A DNA stretch of 37,763 bases from Pseudocitrobacter vendiensis (GCF_943590815.1 NZ_CALSBS010000036.1:1-37763); one strand, 5' to 3'. Shown: positions 9,885-19,121, counted from the stretch's first letter. Made by a program: numbers and translations. The notes: generated from the letters alone by a model not told the origin.

Positions 9885-10161
9885 AACGGTCGTCTCCGTT
9901 AAATCAGGCAATGCTGGCGATTATACCCGATCGGCAAAAAAAGGCTGATTTTCCTCAGCGAGTCTACTGGATGTAAGCAAAACCCCTACAGTTTGTGAGA
10001 TATTGCCCATAAACCCTATGCGAAATTTCAGAGAAGTTTGAGAAGAAAAAATCGGTAAAAATAGATAAATCATAGAGTTAATGTTGGGGAAAACTCTGAT
10101 TTTATATTTATGTGCCGTTTCGCTGCTTGTTAGTTTAGCTCAACAAGGTAAAGTATCACTC
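9885..10161. other. engB-csrC divergent promoter region
   Basis: No gene is supported here. A csrC promoter is visible: TTGTTA at 10127-10132, a 16-bp spacer, and TAAAGT at 10149-10154, placing the start near 10162. Further upstream, at 9972-9990, TGTAAG-N7-CCTACA resembles a UvrY/SirA binding palindrome (consensus-type TGTGAG...CTTACA). Confidence 0.5.
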
Positions 10162-10402
10162 ATTGGCGAGGACGCCGGAAGGATTTCTAACTCAGGATGA
10201 GGGTCAGGAGCGCCAGGAGGCGAAGACTTAGGATTGTCAGGATGACAAACGTCCGGAGACGTAGAGAAAGGAAATGGAATCGTACAGGGATTGTTCCAGG
10301 CTAAAGGAAAGACAGGGTGTGTCGGTAGCTAACATGGAATGTAGCGCCCGTTGAGGGTGGAGAGTCAGGAAAAAGGCGACAGATTACTCTGTCGCCTTTT
10401 TT
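10162..10402 (+). ncRNA. csrC: CsrA-sequestering regulatory RNA CsrC
   Basis: CsrC binds several CsrA dimers and relieves repression or activation of CsrA target mRNAs, under control of the BarA-UvrY system. I count about 16 GGA triplets in about 240 nt, many in the AGGA/GGAG form and several in hairpin loops such as TCAGGATGA and GTCCGGAGAC. The RNA ends with a strong terminator hairpin (AAGGCGACAGA and its complement, then T6). The location between engB and yihI and several blocks match E. coli CsrC. The 5' end is inferred from the promoter and is accurate to a few bases. Confidence 0.92.
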
Positions 10403-10404
10403 CT
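10371..10404 (+). terminator. Intrinsic terminator of csrC
   Basis: An 11-bp stem (AAGGCGACAGA and its complement) around a TTAC loop is followed by TTTTTTC. It separates csrC from yihI. Confidence 0.9.
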
Positions 10405-10469
10405 TTGTTGGTATTCTGCTAGATTCCGCCTCAATTCTATACTGAATAAAACGGCCATAAGACGACACC

Positions 10470-10976
10470 ATGAAAAAACCCACATCTGCACCGCGTGCCA
10501 AAACACGCCGCAAAACCCGCGAAGAACTGGACCAGGAAGCGCGCGAACGTAAGCGCCAGAAGAAACATCGTGGCCATACGCCGGGCAGCCGTGCAAGTAG
10601 CGGCGGTGAATCTGGACGCGCGGGCCAAAAAGGTCAGGAAAAAGATCCCCGTATTGGCAGTAAAAAACCTGTTCAGCTGGGCGTAACCGCTGCGCAGACA
10701 ACCCCTCGTCAGCAAAAACCAAAAAGCGAGAAACCTATGCTTTCACCGCAGGCTGAGCTGGAGCAGTTAGAAACGGATGAGCGTTTGGATGCGCTGCTGG
10801 AACGCCTGGAAGAAGGCGGAAAACTGAATGCTGAAGAGCAAAGCTGGGTCGATGCCAAACTGGATCGTATCGACGAGCTGATGCAGCAGCTTGGCCTCTC
10901 CTATGACGATGACGAAGAAGAAGAGGAAGACGAGGGCAAGGAAGATATGATGCGTCTGCTCAAGGGCGGAAACTAA
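10470..10976 (+). CDS. yihI: Der GTPase-activating protein YihI
   Basis: YihI stimulates the GTPase activity of Der (EngA) and so modulates 50S ribosome assembly. The 168-residue protein has a highly basic, disordered N-terminal half ([20 protein letters not shown] and onward). Its helical C-terminal half includes the [12 protein letters not shown] region and ends in a long acidic stretch of Asp and Glu. This charge layout and the length match the E. coli protein of 169 residues. The gene starts about 65 nt after the csrC terminator. It is followed 3 nt later by an unlisted small membrane ORF. Confidence 0.93.
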   Translation: MKKPTSAPRAKTRRKTREELDQEARERKRQKKHRGHTPGSRASSGGESGRAGQKGQEKDPRIGSKKPVQLGVTAAQTTPRQQKPKSEKPMLSPQAELEQLETDERLDALLERLEEGGKLNAEEQSWVDAKLDRIDELMQQLGLSYDDDEEEEEDEGKEDMMRLLKGGN

Positions 10977-10979
10977 CGT

Positions 10980-11141
10980 TTGCACGCAGTCGGTTTCCCG
11001 GTCCTGCTTATAACCCTTCTGGTTATATGTTATCTGGTGTGGTTATTCGTTAAACTACAACGGTTGTCGCGGCGTCAAAAACGGCTGCGCAACCGGCTAA
11101 TGGCTCAACAAGGAGCCAGGCCGGCACGCCGTCGTCGTTAG
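10980..11141 (+). CDS. Predicted 53-residue single-span membrane protein (TTG start)
   Basis: A 54-codon reading frame starts with TTG 3 nt after the yihI stop and ends with TAG 23 nt before hemN. Residues 4-24 form one hydrophobic helix (FPVLLITLLVICYLVWLF). A strongly basic tail follows (KLQRLSRRQKRLRNRL, then RPARRRR), which predicts an N-out, C-in topology. A GGCGGA sequence about 10 nt before the TTG could act as the ribosome-binding site. The tight fit between yihI and hemN and the sensible membrane pattern suggest a real gene cotranscribed with yihI. I do not recognise a named family with certainty. The TTG start is inferred. Confidence 0.6.
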   Translation: MHAVGFPVLLITLLVICYLVWLFVKLQRLSRRQKRLRNRLMAQQGARPARRRR

Positions 11142-11164
11142 CGACGTCACTGGAAGGAGTAAGC

Positions 11165-12538
11165 ATGTCTGTGCAGTTAATCGACTGGGATCTGGCCCTG
11201 ATCCAGAAATATAACTATTCCGGGCCACGTTACACTTCGTATCCCACCGCGCTGGAATTTTCCGACGCGTTTGGCGAGAGCGAGTTTCTGAATGCGGTTG
11301 CGCGTTATCCCGAGCGGCCGCTGTCGCTGTACGTGCACATCCCGTTCTGCCATAAGCTCTGCTATTTCTGTGGCTGCAATAAAATTGTCACGCGTCAGCA
11401 GCATAAAGCCGACCAGTATCTCGACGCGCTGGAGCAGGAAATTCGCCACCGCGCACCGTTGTTCACCCAACGTAATGTCACCCAGTTGCACTGGGGCGGC
11501 GGCACGCCAACCTATCTGAATAAAGCGCAAATTACGCGCCTGATGACGCTGCTGCGCGAGAACTTCCACTTTACCGCCGACGCCGAGATCTCCATTGAAG
11601 TTGATCCTCGTGAAATCGAGCTGGACGTGATCGACCATCTGCGCGCCGAAGGCTTTAACCGCCTGAGCATGGGCGTGCAGGACTTCAACAAAGAAGTTCA
11701 GCGCCTGGTAAACCGCGAGCAGGATGAGGAATTTATCTTCGCGTTGCTGAATCACGCACGCGAGATCGGTTTTACCTCAACCAACATCGACCTGATCTAT
11801 GGCCTGCCAAAACAGACGCCGGAAAGCTTTGCCTTTACGCTTAAACGCGTGGCGGAACTGAACCCGGATCGCCTGAGCGTATTCAACTACGCGCATCTGC
11901 CAACCCTGTTTGCCGCGCAGCGTAAAATTAAAGATGCAGATTTACCGACAGCCCAGCAGAAGCTGGATATCCTTCAGGAAACCATCTCATCGCTCACTGA
12001 TGCCGGTTACCAGTTTATTGGCATGGATCACTTCGCCCGCCCGGACAACGAGCTGGCTGTTGCTCAGCGTGAAGGCGTGCTGCATCGTAACTTCCAGGGT
12101 TATACCACGCAGGGCGATACCGACCTGCTTGGCATGGGCGTATCCGCCATCAGTATGATTGGCGACTGTTACGCGCAGAACCAGAAAGAGCTGAAGCTTT
12201 ATTATCAGCAGGTTGATGATCGCGGTGATGCGCTGTGGCGCGGGATTGCCTTAACGCGCGATGACTGCATTCGTCGCGACGTGATTAAGGCACTGATTTG
12301 TAATTTCCGCCTGGAGTTTGCCGCTGTTGAGCAGCAGTGGGACCTGAATTTTGACGACTATTTCGCGGAAGATTTAAAACTGCTGGCGCCGCTGGCGAAA
12401 GACGGGCTGGTGGATGTGGATGAAAAGGGGATTCAGGTGACGCCAAAAGGTCGTCTGTTGATTCGTAATATCTGCATGTGCTTCGATGCTTATCTGCGCC
12501 AGAAAGCGCGGATGCAGCAGTTCTCACGCGTGATTTAA
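11165..12538 (+). CDS. hemN: Oxygen-independent coproporphyrinogen III dehydrogenase HemN
   Basis: HemN is a radical SAM enzyme that oxidatively decarboxylates coproporphyrinogen III to protoporphyrinogen IX for haem synthesis without oxygen. The 457-residue protein has the cluster motif CHKLCYFCGC, placing Cys62, Cys66 and Cys69 as [4Fe-4S] ligands with Cys71 next to them, exactly as in E. coli. The SAM-binding GGGTPT motif follows around residue 112. A strong GGAAGGAG ribosome-binding site precedes the ATG. The gene is convergent with glnG across a REP element. Confidence 0.97.
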   Translation: MSVQLIDWDLALIQKYNYSGPRYTSYPTALEFSDAFGESEFLNAVARYPERPLSLYVHIPFCHKLCYFCGCNKIVTRQQHKADQYLDALEQEIRHRAPLFTQRNVTQLHWGGGTPTYLNKAQITRLMTLLRENFHFTADAEISIEVDPREIELDVIDHLRAEGFNRLSMGVQDFNKEVQRLVNREQDEEFIFALLNHAREIGFTSTNIDLIYGLPKQTPESFAFTLKRVAELNPDRLSVFNYAHLPTLFAAQRKIKDADLPTAQQKLDILQETISSLTDAGYQFIGMDHFARPDNELAVAQREGVLHRNFQGYTTQGDTDLLGMGVSAISMIGDCYAQNQKELKLYYQQVDDRGDALWRGIALTRDDCIRRDVIKALICNFRLEFAAVEQQWDLNFDDYFAEDLKLLAPLAKDGLVDVDEKGIQVTPKGRLLIRNICMCFDAYLRQKARMQQFSRVI

Positions 12539-12543
12539 ACAAG

Positions 12544-12613
12544 CGCCCGGTAGCAACCGGGCCTACAACGGCTCGTTGTTTGTAGGCCCGATAAGCTATA
12601 AGCGCCATCCGGC
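12544..12613. repeat. REP/BIME palindromic element
   Basis: Two inverted REP-like units lie between convergent hemN and glnG. The left unit is a GCCCGG...CCGGGCCTAC hairpin (12545-12566). The right one runs GTAGGCCCGATAAG to GCCATCCGGC (12582-12613). Their arrangement in opposite orientations is typical of a BIME. Such elements commonly lie between convergent enterobacterial genes, where they can stabilise mRNA ends, bind gyrase or aid termination. Confidence 0.8.
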
Positions 12614-12624
12614 GCAACGCTGTG

Positions 12625-14034
12625 CTACTCCATTCCCAGCTCTTTCAGCTTGCGCGTCAGGGTATTACGCCCCCAACCCAGCAAACGTGCGGCTTCCTGT
12701 TTATGCCCCTGAGTATGACGCAGCGCGGTTGTCAGCAGCGTACGCTCCATTTCTGGCTGCGCTTCCGATAACAGGTTTTGATGACCGGAACGCAGGGCAC
12801 GATCGGCCCATTGCGCCAGCAGCGTCGCCCAGTTATCAGGCTGCGTGTGGGTTGTGCCATCTGGAACGGTGGTTTCAAACAGTTCGCCTGGCAGATCCTG
12901 AATCAATACTTCCTGGCCTGCTGCCATTACCGTCAGCCAGCGGCAGGTGTTTTCCAGCTGGCGCACGTTGCCTGGCCACGCCAGACGCGTTAACGCCGCT
13001 TCGGTTTCCGGGTGCAGCAGTTTCACTTCTACGCCGAGCTCGCGTGCAGCAATTTGCAGGAAGTGGCGCGCCAGACGTGGAATGTCCTCGCGACGCTCGC
13101 GCAGCGGCGGCAGATGCACGCGGATCACGTTCAGGCGGTGGAATAAATCCTCACGAAATTTCCCCTCCTGCACGCGCAGCTCCAGGTTCTGGTGAGTCGC
13201 TGCAATGATACGCACATCCACTTTCACCGGCGCATAGCCGCCGACGCGGTAAAACTGCCCGTCGGCCAGCACGCGCAGCAAACGGGTCTGTACATCGTTG
13301 GGCATGTCGCCAATTTCATCGAGAAACAGCGTGCCGCCGTCTGCCTGCTCAAAACGCCCCTGACGCACGGTATTAGCACCGGTGAACGCGCCTTTCTCGT
13401 GGCCAAAGAGTTCGGATTCAATCAAATCTTTCGGTATCGCCGCCATGTTCAGGGCAATAAACGGCGCTTTCGCGCGTGGGCTGTGGCGATGCAGCGCATG
13501 CGCGACGAGCTCTTTACCGGTACCGGATTCGCCGTTAATCAGCACGCTTATTGATGACCGGGAGAGTCGCCCGATAATGCGAAAGACGTCCTGCATCGCC
13601 GGCGCTTCGCCGATGATATCGGCGGTAGGCCCGAACGCGGGCACATCTCGCGGCTGCTGCTGTTCCTGATAGTGGCTGATGGCACGTTCAACCAGCGCTA
13701 CCGCCTCATCGATATCGAACGGTTTGGGCAGGTAATCGAATGCACCCTGTTGATAAGCGCTGACCGCCGCATCCAGATCTGAATGGGCGGTCATTATGAT
13801 GACCGGAAGCATCGGGTGACGCTGTTTAATCTGTTTGAGCAGCGCAAGGCCATCCATGCCCGGCATACGGATGTCCGACAGCAGCACGTCCGGCGTTTTG
13901 GTGGTGAGCGCATCCAGCACCTCATTGCCGCTTTCAAATGTGGTACAGCTTAAGCCCGCCCCGGTGAGTGCGCGTTCAAGCACCCAACGGATGGAGCTAT
14001 CGTCATCTACGACCCAGACTATCCCTCGTTGCAT
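12625..14034 (-). CDS. glnG: Nitrogen regulation response regulator NtrC (GlnG)
   Basis: NtrC is the sigma-54 enhancer-binding activator of nitrogen-limitation genes and is phosphorylated by NtrB. It has a receiver domain with phospho-acceptor Asp54 in LLSDIRMPG, and an AAA+ domain with Walker A GESGTGKE and the sigma-54 contact loop GAFTGA. A Fis-type HTH lies at the C-terminus ([19 protein letters not shown]). I set the start at the ATG at 14034, giving 469 residues as in E. coli. An upstream in-frame GTG at 14040 would add two residues. AAGGTG precedes the ATG. The gap to glnL is 9 nt. Confidence 0.96.
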   Translation of the reverse strand: MQRGIVWVVDDDSSIRWVLERALTGAGLSCTTFESGNEVLDALTTKTPDVLLSDIRMPGMDGLALLKQIKQRHPMLPVIIMTAHSDLDAAVSAYQQGAFDYLPKPFDIDEAVALVERAISHYQEQQQPRDVPAFGPTADIIGEAPAMQDVFRIIGRLSRSSISVLINGESGTGKELVAHALHRHSPRAKAPFIALNMAAIPKDLIESELFGHEKGAFTGANTVRQGRFEQADGGTLFLDEIGDMPNDVQTRLLRVLADGQFYRVGGYAPVKVDVRIIAATHQNLELRVQEGKFREDLFHRLNVIRVHLPPLRERREDIPRLARHFLQIAARELGVEVKLLHPETEAALTRLAWPGNVRQLENTCRWLTVMAAGQEVLIQDLPGELFETTVPDGTTHTQPDNWATLLAQWADRALRSGHQNLLSEAQPEMERTLLTTALRHTQGHKQEAARLLGWGRNTLTRKLKELGME

Positions 14035-14043
14035 AAACACACC

Positions 14044-15093
14044 TTATTTTCGAATTGGCAGGTAAACCGAGAACTCGGTATGGCCTGGCCAACTGGTAAA
14101 TTCAATTTTTCCGGAATGCTGATCGATCAGGCTGCGGGCGATGGATAAACCCAGCCCGGTACCGCCTTCGCGGCCACTTACCATCGGATAGAACAGCGTG
14201 TCCTGTAAATGGGACGGAATGCCCGGCCCGTTATCTTCAACGTCAATGCGTGCCGCCAGGCGATAGCGCTCGCCGTGTAGCGTCAGCTGGAACGCGGTGC
14301 GGGTACGCAGAATGATTTCGCCGCCCTCTGGCCCTAACGCCTGCAACGCATTGCGTACAATATTCAGCAAAACTTGTTCAATCTGGTCGGGATCGTGCGG
14401 TAACTCCGGCAAACTCGGATCGTAATCACGTACCAGTCGCACGTTATCCGGCAGCTCCATCGACACCAGCGAAAAGACGCGTTCGGCTACTTTGTGGATG
14501 CTTTCGGTCACGTGCATGCCCGGCTGTTGCGGCCCCAGTAGACGGTCGACCAGGTTGCGCAGGCGGTCGGCCTGCTCAATGATCATTTTGGTGTATTCAG
14601 TGAGCGACGGGTCGGGCAGCGCTCTGCTTAACAGCTGTGCTGCGCCGCGTAAGCCGCCGAGCGGGTTTTTAATCTCATGGGCTAAGCCACGGACCAAATC
14701 ACGCGCCGCAATCTGCTGGGCGTGCTGTAGCTGCTCCTGGCTTAAACGGCGTTGGTTATCCATCGGGGCCATCTCCAGCAAAATAAAGCCGTCAGGCAGC
14801 CGCTGAGCCGTCAGAGAGAGGATATGCGAGCGTCCGTCGATCACCAGCGTCACTTCGTTATCCGTGAAGCCCTGGCCCGTTTGCAGGCTCTCCTGCATCA
14901 AACCGATATTCAGCGAGAAATAGCTCAGCAGTTCCGGTAACGGCGTACCGAACAGTTTTCGCGAGCTTTGCGCCAGCAACTGCTGCGCCGCCGGATTGGC
15001 GTAATGCACCGCCAGGTCGTCATCGACCAGCAGAATGCTATTAATTAAAGAATTGAGGATCTGCCCAGCATCGGGCAGCGCGCCGGTTGCCAT
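14044..15093 (-). CDS. glnL: Nitrogen regulation sensor histidine kinase/phosphatase NtrB (GlnL)
   Basis: NtrB is a cytosolic bifunctional kinase/phosphatase for NtrC, controlled by the PII protein. The 349-residue protein has an N-terminal PAS-like domain (about 10-110) and a dimerisation domain with the phospho-accepting His139 in the H-box [12 protein letters not shown]. The ATP-binding domain carries the N-box ([10 protein letters not shown]), the G1 box (DNGPGIP) and the G2 box ([16 protein letters not shown]). It is the middle gene of glnALG. A perfect NtrC palindrome lies just upstream of its start. Confidence 0.97.
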   Translation of the reverse strand: MATGALPDAGQILNSLINSILLVDDDLAVHYANPAAQQLLAQSSRKLFGTPLPELLSYFSLNIGLMQESLQTGQGFTDNEVTLVIDGRSHILSLTAQRLPDGFILLEMAPMDNQRRLSQEQLQHAQQIAARDLVRGLAHEIKNPLGGLRGAAQLLSRALPDPSLTEYTKMIIEQADRLRNLVDRLLGPQQPGMHVTESIHKVAERVFSLVSMELPDNVRLVRDYDPSLPELPHDPDQIEQVLLNIVRNALQALGPEGGEIILRTRTAFQLTLHGERYRLAARIDVEDNGPGIPSHLQDTLFYPMVSGREGGTGLGLSIARSLIDQHSGKIEFTSWPGHTEFSVYLPIRK

Positions 15094-15111
15094 TTAGCAG
15101 TCTCCTTAGAT

Positions 15112-15128
15112 TGCACTGTTTTAGTGCA
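15112..15128. promoter_or_regulatory. NtrC operator at the glnL promoter
   Basis: TGCACT-N5-AGTGCA is a perfect 17-bp palindrome and fits the NtrC consensus TGCACY-N5-RGTGCA. It lies 18 nt upstream of the glnL start codon, where NtrC represses the internal sigma-70 promoter glnLp in E. coli. Confidence 0.85.
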
Positions 15129-15176
15129 TTATAGCTGGATGGACGGGAAAAAGGCGCTAACTACGCGTTTTTGTGG

Positions 15177-15203
15177 AGAAAAAAGCCCATCCAGAGATGG
15201 GCT
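15177..15203 (-). terminator. Attenuating terminator after glnA
   Basis: On the glnA strand an 8-bp stem (AGCCCATC / GATGGGCT, loop TCTG) is followed by T6. It lies between glnA and glnL, so it limits readthrough and sets GlnA well above NtrB and NtrC. It would also form the 3' end of GlnZ. Confidence 0.92.
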
Positions 15204-15300
15204 AAACGTTCCACGGCAACAACTTACTCAGCTTGTTCTTGCCGCCAGGCGGCGACAAGAAGTGGGCGGAGAATGACTAACTTAAATTAAACGCTGTAGT
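15177..15300 (-). ncRNA. glnZ: Putative GlnZ small RNA from the glnA 3' UTR
   Basis: In Enterobacteriaceae the glnA 3' UTR is processed to release the Hfq-binding small RNA GlnZ, which links nitrogen and carbon metabolism. Here the region between the glnA stop and the intrinsic terminator is about 80 nt and non-coding. It contains a second hairpin (15236-15261, TTCTTG...CAAGAA around GCCGCCAGGCGGC) and ends in a Hfq-friendly T-rich terminator. The 5' processing end cannot be seen from sequence, so the left boundary on the RNA is approximate. The assignment follows position rather than a matched seed sequence. Confidence 0.55.
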
Positions 15301-16696
15301 ACAGCTCGAACTCTACCGGGTGCGGAGTCATGCGCACACGGTCATCTTCTTCGCGGCGCAGCGCGATGTAAGCATCGATGGATTCGTCAGTGAACACACC
15401 ACCGGCTTTCAGGAACTCGCGGTCCAGATCCAGTTCTTTCAGTGCTTCTTCCAGAGAACCCGCAACCTGTGGGATCTCTTTCGCTTCTTCCGGCGGCAGG
15501 TCATACAGGTTTTTGTCCATCGCCTCGCCCGGATGGATTTTGTTCTTGATGCCGTCAAGGCCAGCCATCAGCAGTGCTGCGAAGCACAGGTACGGGTTAG
15601 CTGCCGGGTCCGGGAAGCGCACTTCGATACGACGCGCTTTCGGGCTGGTAACAACCGGAATACGGATGGAAGCAGAACGGTTACGGGCAGAGTAAGCCAG
15701 CATAACCGGCGCTTCGTAACCCGGGACCAGACGTTTGTAGGAGTTGGTGGTCGGGTTCGCCAGGGCGTTGATCGCTTTCGCGTGTTTGATAACACCGCCG
15801 ATGTAGTGCAGCGCCTGCTCAGACAGACCCGCGTATTTGTCACCAGAGAACAGGTTTACGCCGTTCTTGGACAGAGACATGTGGCAGTGCATACCGGAAC
15901 CGTTATCGCCAAACATCGGTTTTGGCATGAAGGTCGCGGTTTTACCGAAACGGTGCGCAACGTTGTGAACCACATATTTGTAGATCTGAATTTCGTCCGC
16001 TTTTTTGGTCATGGTGTTGAAGCGGGTCGCAATTTCGTTCTGACCTGCCGTTGCCACTTCGTGGTGGTGAGCTTCAACAACCAGGCCCATTTCTTCCATG
16101 ATCATACACATGGTAGAACGGATGTCCTGGGAGGAATCAACCGGCGGAACCGGGAAGTAACCGCCTTTCACGCCCGGACGGTGACCTTTGTTACCACCTT
16201 CGTATTTGGTGGAAGAGTTCCACGCGCCTTCGATATCGTCGATAGCCACGTGAGAACCGGAAATGGATGCGCCGAAGCGGATGTCGTCAAACAGGAAGAA
16301 TTCTGGTTCTGGCCCGAACAGTACGGTGTCGGCGATGCCAGTGGAGCGCAGGTATTCTTCAGCGCGTTTTGCGATGGAGCGCGGGTCACGGTCATAGCCC
16401 TGCAGGGTACCTGGTTCCAGGATATCGCAGCGGATGATAAGTGTCGGTTCTTCGTAGAACGGGTCAATGAGTGCGGTAGATGCGTCCGGCATCAGAACCA
16501 TGTCAGATTCGTTAATGCCTTTCCAGCCGCCGATAGAGGAGCCGTCAAACATTTTGCCTTCTTCAAAGAATTCGGCATTAACCTGATGGGAAGGGATAGT
16601 GACGTGCTGTTCTTTACCTTTGGTATCGGTGAAGCGCAGATCGACAAACTTCACTTCGTGCTCATTCAGCATCGTCAAAACGTGTTCAGCGGACAT
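15287..16696 (-). CDS. glnA: Type I glutamine synthetase
   Basis: GlnA makes glutamine from glutamate, ammonia and ATP and is the entry point of ammonia assimilation. The 469-residue protein is a GSI-beta enzyme. It has the FDGSSI signature near residue 50, the ATP-binding region ([14 protein letters not shown]) and the adenylylation site NLYDLPPEE. The modified tyrosine is codon 398, which is Tyr397 in mature numbering. Activity is therefore subject to GlnE adenylylation. Expression is set by the upstream sigma-54 promoter with NtrC enhancer sites. The gene heads glnALG. Confidence 0.98.
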   Translation of the reverse strand: MSAEHVLTMLNEHEVKFVDLRFTDTKGKEQHVTIPSHQVNAEFFEEGKMFDGSSIGGWKGINESDMVLMPDASTALIDPFYEEPTLIIRCDILEPGTLQGYDRDPRSIAKRAEEYLRSTGIADTVLFGPEPEFFLFDDIRFGASISGSHVAIDDIEGAWNSSTKYEGGNKGHRPGVKGGYFPVPPVDSSQDIRSTMCMIMEEMGLVVEAHHHEVATAGQNEIATRFNTMTKKADEIQIYKYVVHNVAHRFGKTATFMPKPMFGDNGSGMHCHMSLSKNGVNLFSGDKYAGLSEQALHYIGGVIKHAKAINALANPTTNSYKRLVPGYEAPVMLAYSARNRSASIRIPVVTSPKARRIEVRFPDPAANPYLCFAALLMAGLDGIKNKIHPGEAMDKNLYDLPPEEAKEIPQVAGSLEEALKELDLDREFLKAGGVFTDESIDAYIALRREEDDRVRMTPHPVEFELYYSV

Positions 16697-16788
16697 ACTT
16701 TACATCTCCCGGATTTGTCATTGTCGTCGTGGTAACGAGGTCTTCAAACACTTCTTAAAAGTGGCGTTGTTGCCCTGGAATATACAAA

Positions 16789-16805
16789 GCGAAATCTGTG
16801 CCAAC
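16789..16805 (-). promoter_or_regulatory. Sigma-54 promoter glnAp2
   Basis: On the glnA strand the sequence TTGGCAC-AGATT-TCGC has the -24 GG and -12 GC elements with correct spacing and matches E. coli glnAp2. Transcription should start near 16777, about 80 nt before the glnA ATG. Confidence 0.9.
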
Positions 16806-16857
16806 TTTCAAATTACCCCCAAAAGGCGCTATCATGCGCATCATAGTGCAAAAGGGC

Positions 16858-16874
16858 TGCACCACGATGGTGTC
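16858..16874. promoter_or_regulatory. Weaker NtrC site upstream of glnA
   Basis: TGCACC-N5-GGTGTC matches the NtrC consensus in the left half and only partly in the right half. It is centred near -89 from the predicted glnAp2 start, where E. coli has a low-affinity NtrC site. Confidence 0.65.
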
Positions 16875-16876
16875 AT

Positions 16877-16893
16877 TGCACCAGTATAGTGCT
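16877..16893. promoter_or_regulatory. NtrC enhancer site centred near -108 of glnA
   Basis: TGCACC-AGTAT-AGTGCT is a good NtrC palindrome. Its centre is 108 bp upstream of the predicted glnAp2 start, matching a strong E. coli enhancer site. Confidence 0.85.
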
Positions 16894-16908
16894 TATATGT
16901 GAACATAG

Positions 16909-16925
16909 AGCACCATATTGGTGCA
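16909..16925. promoter_or_regulatory. NtrC enhancer site centred near -140 of glnA
   Basis: AGCACC-ATATT-GGTGCA is a near-perfect NtrC palindrome. It is centred 32 bp (three helical turns) from the next site and 140 bp upstream of the predicted start, as in E. coli. Confidence 0.88.
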
Positions 16926-17076
16926 ATTTGCGTTAAGGTGCCCTTTTTTCGCTCCGTGAAAGCGATCACAAAGGAACTCTGCAATACTTGTTTGCGGAGG
17001 ATGTTTGTGATCCTGTTTTGTACTGCGATTAATCCGTGTACAATAACGCGCTATTTCTAATGCCCGAGGCAAAGTT

Positions 17077-18900
17077 GTGATCGAAAATTTGCGTAACATC
17101 GCCATCATCGCGCACGTTGACCATGGTAAAACTACCCTGGTTGATAAGCTGCTGCAGCAATCCGGTACGTTTGATGCACGTGCCGAAACTCAAGAGCGTG
17201 TGATGGACTCCAACGATTTGGAGAAAGAGCGTGGGATTACCATCCTCGCGAAAAACACCGCTATCAAATGGAATGACTACCGTATCAACATCGTTGATAC
17301 CCCAGGGCACGCCGACTTCGGTGGTGAAGTTGAACGTGTAATGTCCATGGTAGACTCCGTGCTGCTGGTCGTTGACGCATTTGACGGCCCGATGCCGCAG
17401 ACGCGCTTCGTGACCAAGAAAGCCTTTGCCTATGGCCTGAAACCTATTGTTGTTATCAACAAAGTTGACCGCCCTGGTGCGCGTCCTGACTGGGTTGTTG
17501 ACCAGGTATTTGACCTGTTCGTTAACCTTGATGCGACCGACGAACAGCTGGACTTCCCGATCGTTTACGCGTCTGCGCTGAACGGTATCGCGGGTCTGGA
17601 TCACGAAGACATGGCAGAAGACATGACCCCGCTGTATCAGGCGATTGTTGACCATGTTCCTGCGCCGGACGTCGATCTCGACGGTCCTCTGCAGATGCAG
17701 ATCTCCCAGCTGGACTACAACAGCTATGTGGGTGTTATCGGTATCGGCCGTATCAAACGCGGTAAAGTGAAACCGAACCAGCAGGTCACTATCATCGATA
17801 GCGAAGGCAAAACCCGTAACGGTAAAGTCGGTAAAGTACTGACCCACCTGGGTCTGGAACGTATTGACAGCGACATCGCTGAAGCTGGCGACATCATCGC
17901 TATCACCGGTCTGGGTGAGCTGAACATCTCTGACACCATTTGCGACACGCAAAATGTGGAAGCGCTGCCAGCCCTGTCCGTTGATGAACCGACCGTTTCT
18001 ATGTTCTTCTGCGTAAACACCTCTCCGTTCTGCGGTAAAGAAGGTAAATACGTCACGTCTCGCCAGATCCTTGATCGTCTGAACAAAGAACTGGTCCACA
18101 ACGTGGCGCTGCGCGTAGAAGAAACGCCGGATGCTGACGCATTCCGCGTGTCTGGTCGTGGTGAACTGCACCTGTCCGTTCTTATCGAAAACATGCGTCG
18201 TGAAGGTTTCGAAATGGCGGTTTCCCGTCCGAAAGTTATCTTCCGCGAAATCGATGGCCGTAAACAAGAGCCGTTCGAAAACGTTACGCTGGACGTTGAA
18301 GAACAACATCAGGGTTCTGTGATGCAGGCTCTGGGTGAGCGTAAAGGCGACCTGAAAAACATGAATCCAGATGGCAAAGGCCGCGTACGTCTCGACTACG
18401 TGATCCCAAGCCGTGGTCTGATCGGCTTCCGTTCAGAATTCATGACCATGACTTCCGGTACCGGTCTGCTGTACTCCACCTTCAGCCACTACGACGATAT
18501 CCGTCCGGGTGATGTGGGTCAGCGCCAGAACGGTGTACTGATCTCTAACGGCCAGGGTAAAGCAGTTGCGTTCGCACTGTTCAGCCTGCAGGACCGCGGT
18601 AAGCTGTTCCTGGGTCACGGTGCAGAAGTGTACGAAGGCCAGATCATCGGTATTCACAGCCGTTCTAACGACCTGACTGTAAACTGCCTGACCGGTAAGA
18701 AACTGACCAACATGCGTGCGTCTGGTACAGACGAAGCAACGGTTCTGGTTCCGCCGGTTAAAATGACGCTGGAACAGGCTCTTGAGTTCATCGATGACGA
18801 CGAACTGGTAGAAGTTACCCCAACTTCTGTCCGTATCCGTAAACGTCACCTGACCGAGAACGACCGTAAACGCGCAATGCGCGGTGCGAAAGAAGAGTAA
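17077..18900 (+). CDS. bipA: Ribosome-associated GTPase BipA (TypA)
   Basis: BipA is a translational GTPase related to EF-G and LepA that aids 50S assembly, especially at low temperature, and stress responses. The 607-residue protein has G1 [10 protein letters not shown]2 RGITI, G3 DTPGH and G4 NKVD. Beta-barrel and EF-G-like domains follow, then the BipA-specific C-terminal domain ending in basic residues. Translation starts with GTG at 17077, with GAGG eight nt upstream. The length is identical to E. coli. An intrinsic terminator follows the stop. Confidence 0.97.
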   Translation: MIENLRNIAIIAHVDHGKTTLVDKLLQQSGTFDARAETQERVMDSNDLEKERGITILAKNTAIKWNDYRINIVDTPGHADFGGEVERVMSMVDSVLLVVDAFDGPMPQTRFVTKKAFAYGLKPIVVINKVDRPGARPDWVVDQVFDLFVNLDATDEQLDFPIVYASALNGIAGLDHEDMAEDMTPLYQAIVDHVPAPDVDLDGPLQMQISQLDYNSYVGVIGIGRIKRGKVKPNQQVTIIDSEGKTRNGKVGKVLTHLGLERIDSDIAEAGDIIAITGLGELNISDTICDTQNVEALPALSVDEPTVSMFFCVNTSPFCGKEGKYVTSRQILDRLNKELVHNVALRVEETPDADAFRVSGRGELHLSVLIENMRREGFEMAVSRPKVIFREIDGRKQEPFENVTLDVEEQHQGSVMQALGERKGDLKNMNPDGKGRVRLDYVIPSRGLIGFRSEFMTMTSGTGLLYSTFSHYDDIRPGDVGQRQNGVLISNGQGKAVAFALFSLQDRGKLFLGHGAEVYEGQIIGIHSRSNDLTVNCLTGKKLTNMRASGTDEATVLVPPVKMTLEQALEFIDDDELVEVTPTSVRIRKRHLTENDRKRAMRGAKEE

Positions 18901-18920
18901 TCCTCCTCTTTAACGCATGA

Positions 18921-18951
18921 AAAACCTGCCAGTGATGGCAGGTTTTTTTTT
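18921..18951 (+). terminator. Intrinsic terminator of bipA
   Basis: A 10-bp stem (AAAACCTGCC-type with GGCAGGTTTT) around a 6-nt loop is followed by a run of nine T residues starting at 18943, about 20 nt after the bipA stop. Confidence 0.93.
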
Positions 18952-19121
18952 GCCTTCACGTCATGGCAAGGGCCTTTTTATTCCCCTTTTAAATACGGGG
19001 CTACTGCTTAAGAGAGCTTTGTCACAATTATCCGCAAAGTTCTGCGGTGCTGTTTGCGTTCGTTTTCGCCGTGAGCGTAAGATGCATTATCTGGTTTAAA
19101 CCAATAGGATTAAAACAAACA

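Larger units (their letters stand above)
16697..17076. promoter_or_regulatory. Divergent glnA-bipA control region
   Basis: This 380-bp gap holds the glnA sigma-54 promoter and its NtrC sites (listed separately) and the bipA promoter. TACAAT at 17039-17044 is a plausible bipA -10 element. The -35 is weak, with TTTTGT at 17016-17021 the best-spaced candidate. GAGG at 17065-17068 serves as the bipA ribosome-binding site. Confidence 0.65.

Noticed and set aside
9885-9911. N-terminal extension of EngB to an upstream TTG
   Set aside because: The GGAG ribosome-binding site lies inside this extension and is correctly spaced for the TTG at 9884.
12576-13208. Open frame antisense to the 3' part of glnG
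   Set aside because: It overlaps a REP element and the conserved NtrC gene and has no plausible start signal or family match.
15320-16735. Long open frame antisense to glnA (471 codons)
   Set aside because: It is the complement of a highly conserved gene with strong codon bias, has no ribosome-binding site and has a Val/Phe/Arg-rich shadow composition.
17029-18309. Long open frame antisense to bipA (426 codons)
   Set aside because: This is the same shadow effect opposite a highly expressed gene.
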